Part shown: one piece after another, positions 47,253 to 56,828 of the stretch | Numbering within the stretch: the stretch's first letter is position 1 | Layout of the letters: each line of letters starts with the position of its first letter | Assembly (NCBI GenBank): GCA_947454235.1 | Contig: CANGIY010000002.1 | Span: 310,001 to 374,000, forward strand | Direction: 5' to 3' | DNA length: 64,000 nt | Source: Chitinophagaceae bacterium | GTDB taxonomy: Bacteria; Bacteroidota; Bacteroidia; Chitinophagales; Chitinophagaceae | Notes under the pieces: generated by a model | What the model saw: only the letters and a program-made list of their open reading frames with translations | The model's database searches: none | What the model was told of the DNA's origin: nothing | Program-made: the position numbers and the translations under genes

Positions 47253-47780
47253 TTACTTCTTTTCTTTATGAAAGGTAACATCACTTGTATGGCCTGCCTC
47301 AATGAATTTCATTTTAAGCATTGAATCAGTAACAGTGAGTATTTTAGCCGTTATCTCTTGTCCTTTTGTATCGCCATCCTTATCAATCAGTCGAAGTGTA
47401 CTAGATGAATCTACTGTCCAAGAGCTTGTATTCTTCTTTCCGTTGAAATCTAATTCGGCAACTCCGTTTGACTTGAATGAAAATATAGTATTGTGCAGTG
47501 CATTTGAACGTACTTGCTTCAAAGAATTCATCTCATTGCGCAGATAATTCTTGATACTATCAATATTGGTGGTGCCGTAAATAGAAAGATTCACCATAGG
47601 ATCTTTGCTAGAGCCAAGAGTGTCAATGTATATTTTCATTTGCTGGGTAGCGCTGTCGTCTTGTGGGTCAAAAGCCTCCACGCCACGCCATTTACCAACA
47701 ATCATATCTTTAGTAGTGTGCTTACAAGCACCCAATAAAATTACACAAGCAGTTATGGTGAGAATCTGGAATTTATGCAC
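47253..47780 (-). CDS. Hypothetical lipoprotein, lipocalin-like
   Basis: A 175-residue protein with a lipoprotein signal (LLGAC lipobox, C19) and a beta-rich body (KWRGVEAFDPQ; SFKSNGVAELDFNGKKNTSSW) resembling lipocalin-like Bacteroidota lipoproteins. It starts at a GTG that overlaps the stop of the preceding gene by one base. No specific function can be given. Confidence 0.72.
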   Translation of the reverse strand: MHKFQILTITACVILLGACKHTTKDMIVGKWRGVEAFDPQDDSATQQMKIYIDTLGSSKDPMVNLSIYGTTNIDSIKNYLRNEMNSLKQVRSNALHNTIFSFKSNGVAELDFNGKKNTSSWTVDSSSTLRLIDKDGDTKGQEITAKILTVTDSMLKMKFIEAGHTSDVTFHKEKK

Positions 47781-48169
47781 TATTTGTCTTTTTTGTCGGG
47801 TGTAAATATATAACCCGTTTTTAAATCTTTAAGTATAAAGTTTTCCCCTTGTTTTTGTAGGTACAATGCGCGGGCATCGCCATTGTGTATGGTGATGGTA
47901 TAAAAAACTGAAGGGTAAGTTCGTTGCTGAAATAGTATCTCAATTTGGGTATTACCCTCGCCTAGCCCGGTAATTAATGAATAGTTCTTACCGTAACGAG
48001 GGCACATAGTTTTCCCAATCCTTACGTAAAAAGGGATGCTTTTATCGCCTTGTATATAAATGTAAGCATTCGCAGAATCAGCGGTGACGATTGGGGGAAG
48101 TGCAAGAGCAGTCTTTGCCACACCCAACGAGCAAAAGAATACCAATAAAAGTACTTTAGCAAAGCGCAT
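47780..48169 (-). CDS. Small exported protein, unknown
   Basis: A 129-residue protein starting MRFAKVLLLVFFCSLGVAKT with a cleavable signal peptide and a beta-rich mature part (ADSANAYIYIQGDKSIPFYV) ending in KDKKDK-like charge. A start 30 bases upstream is in frame but would bury the signal. I recognise no family with certainty. It overlaps the next gene by one base and follows the biotinyl carrier gene by 4 bases. Confidence 0.7.
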   Translation of the reverse strand: MRFAKVLLLVFFCSLGVAKTALALPPIVTADSANAYIYIQGDKSIPFYVRIGKTMCPRYGKNYSLITGLGEGNTQIEILFQQRTYPSVFYTITIHNGDARALYLQKQGENFILKDLKTGYIFTPDKKDK

Positions 48170-48173
48170 GTTC

Positions 48174-48674
48174 TTATTCCATTTCAATGAGCACAGCACC
48201 TTTTTCTACTGCAGTTTTCTCAACCGCCTTAATTCCCTTCACTTTGCCTGGTCCGGCTGCTTTAATGATATTTTCCATTTTCATGGCTTCCAAAACAAGC
48301 AACCCATCGCCTTTGTTTACTTGCTGACCCACCTCAACCAAAACCTTCAAAATCATGCCTGGCATGGGTGCTTTAACCGGTTCAGCTTTTTGCATTGCTT
48401 TAAGGTCAAGGCCCATATTTGCCAACAACTGATCGATTGGTTCTTTAATTGCCAGAGTATGCGCCTGTCCGTTGACCCTAATCACCATTTCTTTGTTCTT
48501 CCTGTCAACCTTCTCAACAATAGCTGTATAGCTGGTGCCATCTATCAACATACTGTACATGCCATTTGCAAGCATTTTGATATCAGATACAACTTCATTG
48601 GTTCCTAACCTGAAACCTGAATCAGATTGTTCAACTTCAAAAACATTTTTATTGTTGGCAGTAATTTGCAGCAT
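48174..48674 (-). CDS. Biotinyl-domain carrier protein
   Basis: A 166-residue protein with the biotinylation motif EAMKME (lysine K132) in a C-terminal biotin/lipoyl domain (about 98-166: EPVKAPMPGMILKVLVEVGQ). The N-terminal part (VIRVNGQAHTLAIKEPIDQL) is as in acyl-CoA carboxylase or decarboxylase carrier subunits. It would carry carboxybiotin between a biotin carboxylase and a carboxyltransferase, which are not in the window. ATG 48674 is chosen (MLQITANNKN); a start 21 bases upstream is also in frame. Confidence 0.88.
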   Translation of the reverse strand: MLQITANNKNVFEVEQSDSGFRLGTNEVVSDIKMLANGMYSMLIDGTSYTAIVEKVDRKNKEMVIRVNGQAHTLAIKEPIDQLLANMGLDLKAMQKAEPVKAPMPGMILKVLVEVGQQVNKGDGLLVLEAMKMENIIKAAGPGKVKGIKAVEKTAVEKGAVLIEME

Positions 48675-48917
48675 TTGTATTGATTTGTTGCACAAATGTA
48701 ATCAAATTGTGTGTGGGGGTAAAACCCATTTTTTTCACGTTAGTGATAGGAGTTAGGGACTTGAATTTTCAACTTTTTGTTTTACTTTGTTCACCTATTA
48801 AGCGGTTGTGAATTTTGAACGTTTGGTATAATTTCTTTGGAAGGAAATTTACTATGTGTTCTTTTTTTTACGACAAACACATTGAATTGAAAATTAAGAC
48901 TCTACAAAATCAAAAAC

Positions 48918-49343
48918 ATGAACTATTTCAGTAACTTCATTATAGTAGACGACGAGAAAATCAACAACCAGATTTGCAGAAAAGTAATTGAGAAGGCGTT
49001 CAAAGATGCAAACATCAAGGATTTCACTGACCCTGAAGAGGGATTTGCCTACATTCTTGAACAATATGCATTGACAGATGTAACTGGCAGAGCTATTCTC
49101 CTTCTGGATATTAACATGCCTAAAATGAATGCATGGGATTTCCTTGAACGTTTTGAGAATTTGGACGAATCGCTCAAATCAAGAATTAAAATTTACATTC
49201 TTTCTTCTTCGGTCGATAAGAACGATATGCAACGTGCCAACGCCAACAAGAATGTTGAATATTACCTCATTAAACCTCTTACAGAAGAATCGGTGAGGTT
49301 AATTGTACACGTACTCAATAAGAGATTAGGGATTAAGAACTAG
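48918..49343 (+). CDS. Single-domain response regulator
   Basis: A 141-residue receiver: acidic pair D11-D12, phosphoacceptor D64 (LLLDINMPKM), and lysine in YYLIKPLT. It has no output domain and is not next to a kinase, so its partner is unknown. It is a single-gene unit with a terminator downstream. Confidence 0.92.
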   Translation: MNYFSNFIIVDDEKINNQICRKVIEKAFKDANIKDFTDPEEGFAYILEQYALTDVTGRAILLLDINMPKMNAWDFLERFENLDESLKSRIKIYILSSSVDKNDMQRANANKNVEYYLIKPLTEESVRLIVHVLNKRLGIKN

Positions 49344-49510
49344 GCATCCTCTTAACTGATATATATCAGCGAACAAAGTGCCTTACGTCATAATTAAGGG
49401 TGTGTTTCGGGTGTAGTTTTACATTACAATTTTAAACAAGCACTTCTAATAATATTCTGATTATCACGTCAAAAACAGCTTCTTAGGAGTTATTGCTCCT
49501 GTCCTACCTG

Positions 49511-49546
49511 AAAGGGATTTTCGAATGACGAGAATCCCTTTCTTTT
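49511..49546 (+). terminator. Terminator of the receiver gene
   Basis: Stem AAAGGGATT / AATCCCTTT with a 13-base loop, followed by CTTTTT. It lies about 170 bases past the stop codon, with no other gene between. Confidence 0.7.
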
Positions 49547-49581
49547 TGTAGTAAATCAGTATTTTGTAGTTGAAATTGGTA

Positions 49582-50535
49582 TTACAACAGTTGTTTTAAA
49601 ACATTGTAAATCATTCCCGGCTTGGTCAAGGTATAAAAGTGCAATACAGGGCAATTATTGCGCAACAAATCACGGCATTGCTCCAGCAACCATTCCGTGC
49701 CAACTTGCTCTATGGCCTTTTCGTTTTTGCATTTAGTTATTTCATTGTAAAGTTCTACAGGTATTTCAACATTGAACACCCGAGGAATAACACTTAATTG
49801 TTTTGTGCTTGAAATAGGTTTCAAACCCGGTAAAATAGGCACATTGATTCCATGTTTCCTGCACGTTTCTATGTAGTTATAAAAATGCTGATTTTTGAAG
49901 AACATCTGGCATGTTACATAGTTTGCACCCAACTCTATTTTACGCTTCAGAAACTCCACATCTACGTCAATGTTGGGTGATTCCATGTGTTTTTCAGGGT
50001 AGCCAGCAACACCAATACAAAAATCAGTTTTAACTCCATCCAGAATTTCATCTTCCATGTAAACACCATTGTTCAATGAGATGATTTGCTTAACTAAGTC
50101 TTCAGCGTACCTATGCCCTTGAGGGTGTGGCACAAAAAACTTTTCATTTGCAGCAGCATCACCACGCAAAGCCAGCACATTCTTGATGCCCAGGTAATGG
50201 AGGTCAATCAGAGCATTTTCAGTCTCTTCTTTACTGAAACCGCCACATATTAAATGCGGGATGGCTTCCACGTTGTATTTATGCATGATAGACGCACAAA
50301 TACCTACAGTACCCGGACGTTTGCGAATTTCTACACGCTCGAATGTATTGTCAGGTCTTTTCTTGTACACCTGTTCAGCACGGTGATAAGTAACATTTAC
50401 AAACGATGGTTTGAATTCCATCAACGGGTCTAAAGTCTCGTACAAAGAGTCGATGCTTTTGCCTTTGTTGGGAGGTAAAACTTCAAAAGATATGATGGGT
50501 CTGGTTGAATTTGATAAGTGTTCTGTTAATTTCAT
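49582..50535 (-). CDS. metF: Methylenetetrahydrofolate reductase
   Basis: A 317-residue FAD-dependent enzyme that reduces 5,10-methylene-THF to 5-methyl-THF for methionine synthesis. ISFEVLPPNKGKS carries the catalytic glutamate; VNVTYHR, NVLALRGDAA, AGYPEKHMESP and QMFFKNQHFYNYIE are conserved folate- and FAD-site segments. The length is typical. No met genes are adjacent. Confidence 0.95.
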   Translation of the reverse strand: MKLTEHLSNSTRPIISFEVLPPNKGKSIDSLYETLDPLMEFKPSFVNVTYHRAEQVYKKRPDNTFERVEIRKRPGTVGICASIMHKYNVEAIPHLICGGFSKEETENALIDLHYLGIKNVLALRGDAAANEKFFVPHPQGHRYAEDLVKQIISLNNGVYMEDEILDGVKTDFCIGVAGYPEKHMESPNIDVDVEFLKRKIELGANYVTCQMFFKNQHFYNYIETCRKHGINVPILPGLKPISSTKQLSVIPRVFNVEIPVELYNEITKCKNEKAIEQVGTEWLLEQCRDLLRNNCPVLHFYTLTKPGMIYNVLKQLL

Positions 50536-50578
50536 AATTGGCTCAAAATTAGCACAAAGTGCACCATTTCATTTTGTT

Positions 50579-50604
50579 AAAAAAAAAGCTGCCCGTAGGC
50601 AGCT
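50579..50604 (-). terminator. Terminator of the zinc-ribbon gene
   Basis: The minus strand reads AGCTGCC-TACG-GGCAGCT followed by eight T residues. It lies about 20 bases past the stop. Confidence 0.88.
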
Positions 50605-50624
50605 CTTAATATAGTAGCAAAGAA

Positions 50625-51383
50625 TTAATCTTTAATAGATACTTTTTCGTTGAGATCAGAATCAACCAGAATTCTACCGCAATGTTCGCACACAATGATT
50701 TTTTTGTGTTGACGAATTTCACTTTGGCGTTGAGGAGGGATAACGTTGAAGCAACCACCGCAAGAATCGCGATGAATAGGCACTACTGACAAACCATTTT
50801 TGTAGCTTTTACGAATACGCTCGTATGCCAAAAGCAACCTTGCATCAACTTTTTCTTTAGCTGCAACTGATTTTTCAACAAGTACTTTTTCTTCTTTATC
50901 AGTTTCAACAGTAATCCTTTCAAGCTCAGCACGTTTTTGATTCAATGCTTCTTCAACATCTTTGATCTTCTCTTCAGTCTTAATACGCACATTCATGCGG
51001 TCTTTAAGATCGTAACCTGAATCTTTGATGTGTTTATCGCAAAGTCTCACTTCAAGCTCCTGCATTTCCATCTCTTTGTTGATGGCTTCAAACTCGCGGG
51101 AGTTTTTCACGTTTTCCTGTTGCTTTTCGTACTTTTTAATCAAAGCCTGAGCATCACGTTTTGCATCGTTCTTAGCATCAATAAAAGTATTGATGTTAGC
51201 GATTTCATTGTCAATGTTCATCAACCTTGTTTTAAGGCCTTGAATTTCATCTTCAAGGTCGTTTACTTCCATTGGAAGCTCACCTTTCAAAGTGTGAATC
51301 TCATCGATTTTTGAATCGATTTTTTGGAGTGCAAGTACCGCAACCAGCTTTTCTTCGATTGAAAAGTCTTTTACATTTGCCAT
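50625..51383 (-). CDS. Coiled-coil protein with C4 zinc ribbon (DUF164-like)
   Basis: A 252-residue protein: a long antiparallel coiled coil (about 30-190) and a C-terminal four-cysteine zinc ribbon (CGGC near 211 and CEHC near 236, in CGGCFNVIPPQRQ and IIVCEHCGRIL). It belongs to the CT398/DUF164 family, suggested to bind chaperone- or flagellar-type partners in other bacteria. It is one base downstream of the Nif3 gene; this pairing recurs in many bacteria. Confidence 0.9.
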   Translation of the reverse strand: MANVKDFSIEEKLVAVLALQKIDSKIDEIHTLKGELPMEVNDLEDEIQGLKTRLMNIDNEIANINTFIDAKNDAKRDAQALIKKYEKQQENVKNSREFEAINKEMEMQELEVRLCDKHIKDSGYDLKDRMNVRIKTEEKIKDVEEALNQKRAELERITVETDKEEKVLVEKSVAAKEKVDARLLLAYERIRKSYKNGLSVVPIHRDSCGGCFNVIPPQRQSEIRQHKKIIVCEHCGRILVDSDLNEKVSIKD

Positions 51384-51384
51384 A

Positions 51385-52485
51385 TTATTGGAAATATTTT
51401 ACGGGATTAGTATTAATGTTGGTTAAAAGGACTGCAAAATTAGGAAATTTTTTCTTTAAAACACTCCTAAATATTTCTGGGGTGAAATGCTCGGTTTCAT
51501 AGTGTCCGATATCGGCAATAACGATGCGATTTTCGGCATCAAAAAACTGATGGTACTTGAAATCAGCTGTCACAAACACATCAGCACCGGCAGAAATTGC
51601 ACTCTTTAAAAGGAAACTACCCGACCCGCCACAAACAGCGATTTTCTTAACTTGGGTACCTAGCAAATCAGTGTGCCTAATTACATCAGCATACATTGTT
51701 TTCTTAATGTGGCTGAGACATTCTGTTTCAGACATTGGCTTAGTTAGTTCACCCACCATTCCGGCACCTAAGCCTTGGTTAAGGTTGTTTATTGGTATCA
51801 ACTCGTAAGCCACTTCTTCGTAAGGATGCGAAGACAACAAAGCTTTCAGCACCTTGTTTTCCAAGTGTTTTTCTACGAGCAATTCAATGCGTTCTTCCTT
51901 AACTTGTTCCCGGGCACCACCGGCCTGCCCTATTGCCGGATTTGCTTGTGCTGATGGTTTAAAAGTTCCATTGCCTTCAGTGTTGAAACTGCACTCGCTG
52001 TACGCTCCGATTGCACCTCCACCCGCTGAAAACATAGCAGAACGAACTTTTTCAGCAACGTCTACAGGTGCATACGTCACCAACTTTGAAAGGTTCCCCT
52101 TCATAGGTGACAATATCTTGCAGTTTGTAAGCCCCAATTTCTCAGCTATTAAAGCGTTCACTCCATCTCGTACATTATCTACATTGGTATGAGCTGCATA
52201 AATCGCAATGTCATTTTTAATTGCTTTCAATACTATTCGCTCCACATAGTTAGCCCCCGTAATGCGCTTCAAACCTGAGAAAATAACAGGGTGATGTGCT
52301 ACAATAAGATTGCAATTTCGTTCCAATGCTTCATCGATCACGGCTTCTGTTACATCAAGCGTCAATAACGCACCTGTAATTTCAGCATTTGGATTACCAA
52401 CCTGTATGCCGCAATTATCATAGCTTTCCTGATATGCTAATGGAGCAAACTCCTCAATTGCCGCAGCAATTTCAAACAATTTCAT
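51385..52485 (-). CDS. Nif3-like dinuclear metal protein (YqfO form)
   Basis: A 366-residue protein with the Nif3 metal site: H64-H65 in VAHHPVIFSGL, the AAHTNVDN segment, and DIGHYETEHF near the end. The middle third holds the PII-like insert seen in longer YqfO-type members. It forms a toroidal hexamer in known members; a role as GTP cyclohydrolase-like enzyme is often annotated but unproven. It is coupled to the zinc-ribbon gene downstream and follows the S9 peptidase gene by 1 base. Confidence 0.92.
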   Translation of the reverse strand: MKLFEIAAAIEEFAPLAYQESYDNCGIQVGNPNAEITGALLTLDVTEAVIDEALERNCNLIVAHHPVIFSGLKRITGANYVERIVLKAIKNDIAIYAAHTNVDNVRDGVNALIAEKLGLTNCKILSPMKGNLSKLVTYAPVDVAEKVRSAMFSAGGGAIGAYSECSFNTEGNGTFKPSAQANPAIGQAGGAREQVKEERIELLVEKHLENKVLKALLSSHPYEEVAYELIPINNLNQGLGAGMVGELTKPMSETECLSHIKKTMYADVIRHTDLLGTQVKKIAVCGGSGSFLLKSAISAGADVFVTADFKYHQFFDAENRIVIADIGHYETEHFTPEIFRSVLKKKFPNFAVLLTNINTNPVKYFQ

Positions 52486-52486
52486 G

Positions 52487-54640
52487 CTATTTCTTTTCTT
52501 CTTTGTTTACCGGAACTGAACCATTGTACTCAAGACCCATATTGTAGAACATAAATGCCCATTTGTCGGCTTGTTCAGCAATCAGCATGTCAGTTGGTTT
52601 ACCCGCACCGTGTCCGGCATTGGTTTCAATCCTAATCAATGTTGGGTTATCGCATTTTTGTGCATTTTGCAAAGCAGCAGCAAATTTAAATGAGTGTGCA
52701 GGTACTACCCTATCGTCATGATCGCCTGTAATGACCATAGTTGCAGGGTAACAGGTACCTTCTTTAACATTGTGAACAGGAGAATATTTGTACAAATAGT
52801 CAAACATTTCTTTATTATCCTGCGCAGTACCGTAGTCGAAAGCCCAGCCAGCTCCCGCAGTAAATTTGTTGTAGCGCAACATATCGAGCACTCCCACTGC
52901 CGGGAAACAAACTTTAAACAAATCAGGGCGTTGCGTCATACATGCACCTACCAACAATCCACCATTTGAACCACCCGAAATAGCCAGGTATTCTTTTGAT
53001 GTGTAGTTTTCTTTAATTAGATACTCGGCAGCAGCAATAAAGTCGTTGAACACATTTTGCTTTTGCATTTTAGTACCCGCTACGTGCCAGTTATCGCCAT
53101 ATTCACCACCACCTCTGATGTTGGCTACACAATAAATACCTCCTGCTTCCATGAACACCAGATTGCTCACACTGAAGCTTGGTGTCATAGATATATTAAA
53201 CCCACCGTAACCGTATAACATGGTAGGGTTCTTACCGTCGAGCTTCAATCCCTTTTTATTGGTAATAATCATTGGCACCTTAGTACCATCTTTCGAAGTA
53301 TAGAAAATTTGTTTGCTTTCGTATTCGGCGGGATTGAAGTTTACATTTGATTTCTTGTATTCCTCTGATTTGTGATCACCTAACGTGTATTTAAATATTG
53401 TTGGCGGATACAGGTAAGAGGTAAACGTGTAGTAAGTCTCGTTTTCATCTTGTTTGCCTGAAAAACCACTTACAGTACCCAAGCCCGGCAGCTGCACTGT
53501 ATTCTCAAGTTTACCTTCTAAATTGTATTGAACAACTTCGGCTACAGCATCTTTCAAATAGTGAGCAAACAATTTCTTTCCGCATGTAGAAACGTTCAAT
53601 GGAAATTTCGTTTCAGGTATTACATCGCGCCAACTATCAGTTTGCGGATTGCTGGCGTCGGCCATAACTAAACGACGATTAGGTGCTCCCAGATTGGTTT
53701 CAATCCATAAAATATCGTTTTCTTCATACACCACATTGTGCTCGTTTTCGAAGCCTGTGATAATCGGCTTAATGGGTGAATTAGGTACTGTTAAATCTTT
53801 GATATACAACTCGTTGCCGTAGGTTGCATTGGCGGCTGTAATAATCAGATACTTTTGATCTTCTGTAACACTGGCGCCAACGTAACGGCGCGGAGTTTGT
53901 TCACCGCCGAAAATCAGTTTATCGTCGCTTTGTGGCGTGCCTTTCTTATGATAATACAGCTTGTGTATCTGCGTCATTTCAGAAAGCTCGCTACCCTTTG
54001 GTTTGTCGTAGCTGGAATAGTAAAATCCTTCATTTTTGTACCATGCCAATCCGCTGAACTTCACATCGAGAAGTGTGTCGTCGAGTAACTTCATATTTTT
54101 TGTTTCCAGGATGAACACCCTACGCCAGTCGCTACCGCCGTCAGACACCTGATATGCAGCGAACGAACCGTCTTTGGTAAACTCAATTCCCTGCAACGAA
54201 GAAGTGCCATCCGGCGAGAATCTGTTGGGATCTAAAAACACGTGAGCTTTTTCCCCTTCTTCCTGCCTGTATAAAACATACTGGTTTTGTAAACCATTGT
54301 TGCGGTAGTAATATGTAAAATCACCTTCTTTAAAAGGAGCGGTGAATTTCTCGTAATTCCACAGTTCTTTTAAACGGGCTTTGATGTCTTTCCTGAATGG
54401 TATTTTGGCTAAAAAAGCGTTGGTTACGATATTCTGGTATTCAACCCATTTCTTGGTATCGTCACTGCGATCGTCTTCAAGCCACCTGTACGGGTCTTCA
54501 ACGGTTTTCCCGAAATAGACATCGGTTTGTGAGTTTCTTTTTGACTCCGGGTACCTTATTGGGGCTTTTTTTGTTTGTGCGTTTACTGACATACTTGATA
54601 ATAGAAAAATGACTCCTGCTACTGTTGATTTTTGCATCAC
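52487..54640 (-). CDS. Prolyl oligopeptidase family serine peptidase (S9A), exported
   Basis: A 717-residue enzyme with a signal peptide (FLLSSMSVNAQ), an N-terminal seven-bladed propeller (PYRWLEDDRSDDTKKW) and a C-terminal alpha/beta hydrolase domain. The catalytic triad can be placed: Ser in SGGSNGGLLVG, Asp in GDHDDRVVP and His in NAGHGAGKP. It cleaves short proline-containing peptides and is probably periplasmic. It is the first gene of a run with nif3 and the zinc-ribbon gene on the minus strand. Confidence 0.95.
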   Translation of the reverse strand: MMQKSTVAGVIFLLSSMSVNAQTKKAPIRYPESKRNSQTDVYFGKTVEDPYRWLEDDRSDDTKKWVEYQNIVTNAFLAKIPFRKDIKARLKELWNYEKFTAPFKEGDFTYYYRNNGLQNQYVLYRQEEGEKAHVFLDPNRFSPDGTSSLQGIEFTKDGSFAAYQVSDGGSDWRRVFILETKNMKLLDDTLLDVKFSGLAWYKNEGFYYSSYDKPKGSELSEMTQIHKLYYHKKGTPQSDDKLIFGGEQTPRRYVGASVTEDQKYLIITAANATYGNELYIKDLTVPNSPIKPIITGFENEHNVVYEENDILWIETNLGAPNRRLVMADASNPQTDSWRDVIPETKFPLNVSTCGKKLFAHYLKDAVAEVVQYNLEGKLENTVQLPGLGTVSGFSGKQDENETYYTFTSYLYPPTIFKYTLGDHKSEEYKKSNVNFNPAEYESKQIFYTSKDGTKVPMIITNKKGLKLDGKNPTMLYGYGGFNISMTPSFSVSNLVFMEAGGIYCVANIRGGGEYGDNWHVAGTKMQKQNVFNDFIAAAEYLIKENYTSKEYLAISGGSNGGLLVGACMTQRPDLFKVCFPAVGVLDMLRYNKFTAGAGWAFDYGTAQDNKEMFDYLYKYSPVHNVKEGTCYPATMVITGDHDDRVVPAHSFKFAAALQNAQKCDNPTLIRIETNAGHGAGKPTDMLIAEQADKWAFMFYNMGLEYNGSVPVNKEEKK

Positions 54641-54743
54641 CGGTTGGTTTATGTATTATTCACCTCAAAGTACGTTCATTTTCAGGAAAAAATGTTGTTG
54701 CGAGTGTTTTTGTGGAGTTGTATTTTTAAGAAGGTAAGTGCGT

Positions 54744-54800
54744 TTCGGAAGCACTTGCTTCCTGAATGCTAGGACGAAGGGAATCCTTTGACCAGAGGTA
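54744..54800 (+). repeat. Two-hairpin dispersed repeat, copy 2
   Basis: TTCGGAAGCACTTGCTTCC, a short linker, then a diverged second hairpin and CCAGAGGTA. The second stem has lost some pairing relative to the copies at 32521 and 57136. Confidence 0.75.
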
Positions 54801-54816
54801 ATTGTTACCGTTGGTT

Positions 54817-54874
54817 CGGTTACTGAGCGGAGTCGAAGTAACTGGGGGCGAGACAAATAGATGTTGTTTGCAAG
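54817..54874 (+). repeat. 58-bp direct repeat, left copy
   Basis: Starts CGGTTACTGAGCGGAGTCGA and ends TTGTTTGCAAG. It matches 56979-57036 at 56 of 58 bases in the same orientation, 2.16 kb apart, on the other side of the NHL gene. Confidence 0.88.
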
Positions 54875-54919
54875 CAGAAGCTTGCTCAGTATGAGGACGA
54901 GGCGAGACGCCACGACCAG
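54870..54919 (+). repeat. Two-hairpin dispersed repeat, degenerate copy
   Basis: Same architecture with different stems: GCAAGC-AGAA-GCTTGC (54870-54885), a linker, and GGCG-AGA-CGCC (54901-54911), ending ACGACCAG as the others do. Confidence 0.5.
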
Positions 54920-54956
54920 GGTCGTTCTGTAACGAAAAAATAAAGACAGTTTTTCT

Positions 54957-56828
54957 TTACATTTTTACCAACCTGAAAACATGATAACCCTCGCATTTGA
55001 TGTAGTAGACACCTGCAGACCAATTACGCAGATTTATGTTTTGTTCATCACCTGTAGGGATACTTTCGTACACTTGTATGCCTGTGGCATTGTAAATGGT
55101 GATGCGTGGCGGAAGCTGAGAACCCCAACTAAGAGTAACAGTGTGGGTGGCTGGGTTAGGGTGGCAGGTAAGTTGCAACTGCCCAATTGCAGGTACAGGA
55201 GTAATACCCAGGATGTTTTGAGTACCACTTGATACTGAATCGTAGCAAGTGCGTGCAAGGCTCACCAGCGTAGCTGTGAGCGTATCGTTGCCCGCTGCTT
55301 TTATGTAAGATAATGCAGGGGTGGTAGTAGTAGCAAACCAAGTGCCTCTGTTGCGCCAGTGTATCTCATACACACCCGCGGCACCACTTATTGTAGCAGT
55401 AACATGAACTGTATCGCCTACACGGGCGGTTACAACACCACCGGTTAGCGATATGGTGGGTGCTGCAAGGCTATCTACTAACATGATAAGTATATTACTG
55501 ATAGCCCCCGTAGTGGTATCGCATACCCAACGGCGCGATATGCTACAACGTACAGTGTCACCATTGATGGGACTGTACCTGAATTGGGTTGAATTGCTGC
55601 CTACGGTTACACCATTTACCGTCCATTGGTAAATGCCACAATAAGAAGGGTTGCCCAACGTGGCTGTAAACGTAATAGGCATGCCGTAACACAGCTTTTC
55701 TACTGCACTCGAGGGTAGTATTGTAATACCCTGTGGACCTGTCTGTGATACACTTATCTTGCGTACCCGATAATTAGGTACATCACTGAAATACACATTA
55801 TCGCATGAGTCAACTGTAACAGCCTGTGCGTCTTGTATTTTGGCTGCTGTCGCAGGACCACCATCGCCGCTGAAACCTGCAACCCCGGTTCCTGCTAGCG
55901 TATAAACTCGATTATCGGATTTCCTGATGCATAATACCCTTCTTAGGTTACCCAAATCACCCATGACCAAATTGCCGTGTTTATCAAATTGAATATCGTG
56001 AGGGTTCATGGCAGTGGCTGTAGGTGCGCAACCATCACCCGAATACGTCCTGCCAATGGTATCGTTGCCTGCTATACAAGTAACTATGTGCGTAGCGGGG
56101 TCAATGGTGCGTATGTAAGTCAAATTATCAAAGTACACCATGCCTGATGAATCAATCTGAATACCTACAGAACCAACTCCTGCGGCAGTAGCGGCTCCAC
56201 CATCCCCACCATATACTCTTCGTCCATTTCCGGCATATTTCGTTAATATCTGCGTAGTTCTATCAACCCGAAGAATGTGACCCGGACTTGTCGTAATGAA
56301 CAAATTATCATCCTTATCAAATGTAATACCGATGGGTACAAAAGATGCATTGGTAGCCAAGTCCCCAAAACCTGTATCTATCCACCCGGAATAACGCCCA
56401 CCTGCATATGTACTTATAACACCCGTATGCATATCTATTTTACGTATTCTATTACCACGAGTCTCAGAAACATAAAAATCTCCATGTGAATCAAATGCAA
56501 TTCTTGAAGGACGACTGATGGATGCCGCACTGGCTGGACCACCGTCACCACCACCGGCAATAGAACTGCCATTACCGGCAAAAGGTAAGTAACGCCCGTC
56601 AGGCGTTACCTTGCGGACAAAATTTTCATCACTTAATGCCACGTATAAATTACCATCTGGTCCAACTTCACACAACGAAGCCCCCCCAATCGAAGCAGCA
56701 GTAGCCACACCTCCGACTCCCGTATCAACTGTCCCGCCATTCCCTAAAATAGTTGTGATAATCCCTGATTGGGCATAACAGAAAGTATTGCAGCAGGATA
56801 CGAGGATGAGGAAAAAGATGCGTTTCAT
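54957..56828 (-). CDS. NHL-repeat surface protein with type A sorting domain
   Basis: A 623-residue exported protein: signal peptide KRIFFLILVSCCNTFCYAQS; NHL-repeat propeller (about 35-355) with repeated loops such as GDGGPATAAKI and YGGDGGAATA; a stretch of Ig-like beta sequence (about 365-540); and a C-terminal type A sorting domain (HPNPATHTVTLSW through WSAGVYYIKCEG) for type IX secretion. The propeller probably binds ligands or glycans at the surface. The gene lies alone between two clusters of repeats. A role as a carbohydrate or protein binder is inference. Confidence 0.88.
   Translation of the reverse strand: MKRIFFLILVSCCNTFCYAQSGIITTILGNGGTVDTGVGGVATAASIGGASLCEVGPDGNLYVALSDENFVRKVTPDGRYLPFAGNGSSIAGGGDGGPASAASISRPSRIAFDSHGDFYVSETRGNRIRKIDMHTGVISTYAGGRYSGWIDTGFGDLATNASFVPIGITFDKDDNLFITTSPGHILRVDRTTQILTKYAGNGRRVYGGDGGAATAAGVGSVGIQIDSSGMVYFDNLTYIRTIDPATHIVTCIAGNDTIGRTYSGDGCAPTATAMNPHDIQFDKHGNLVMGDLGNLRRVLCIRKSDNRVYTLAGTGVAGFSGDGGPATAAKIQDAQAVTVDSCDNVYFSDVPNYRVRKISVSQTGPQGITILPSSAVEKLCYGMPITFTATLGNPSYCGIYQWTVNGVTVGSNSTQFRYSPINGDTVRCSISRRWVCDTTTGAISNILIMLVDSLAAPTISLTGGVVTARVGDTVHVTATISGAAGVYEIHWRNRGTWFATTTTPALSYIKAAGNDTLTATLVSLARTCYDSVSSGTQNILGITPVPAIGQLQLTCHPNPATHTVTLSWGSQLPPRITIYNATGIQVYESIPTGDEQNINLRNWSAGVYYIKCEGYHVFRLVKM

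Larger units (their letters stand above)
54641..54956. other. Repeat-bearing intergenic stretch left of the NHL gene
   Basis: No gene. It holds a two-hairpin repeat (54744-54800), the left copy of the 58-bp direct repeat (54817-54874) and a degenerate two-hairpin copy (54870-54919). An open minus-strand frame across it consists of repeat sequence. Confidence 0.75.

Noticed and set aside
54665-54913. Possible small protein in the stretch left of the NHL gene
   Set aside because: Its sequence is made of the dispersed repeats, and similar frames do not recur at other copies.
55700-56750. Tandem minisatellite within the NHL gene
   Set aside because: The repeats are the ordinary diverged NHL blade loops at irregular DNA spacing, not near-identical units.
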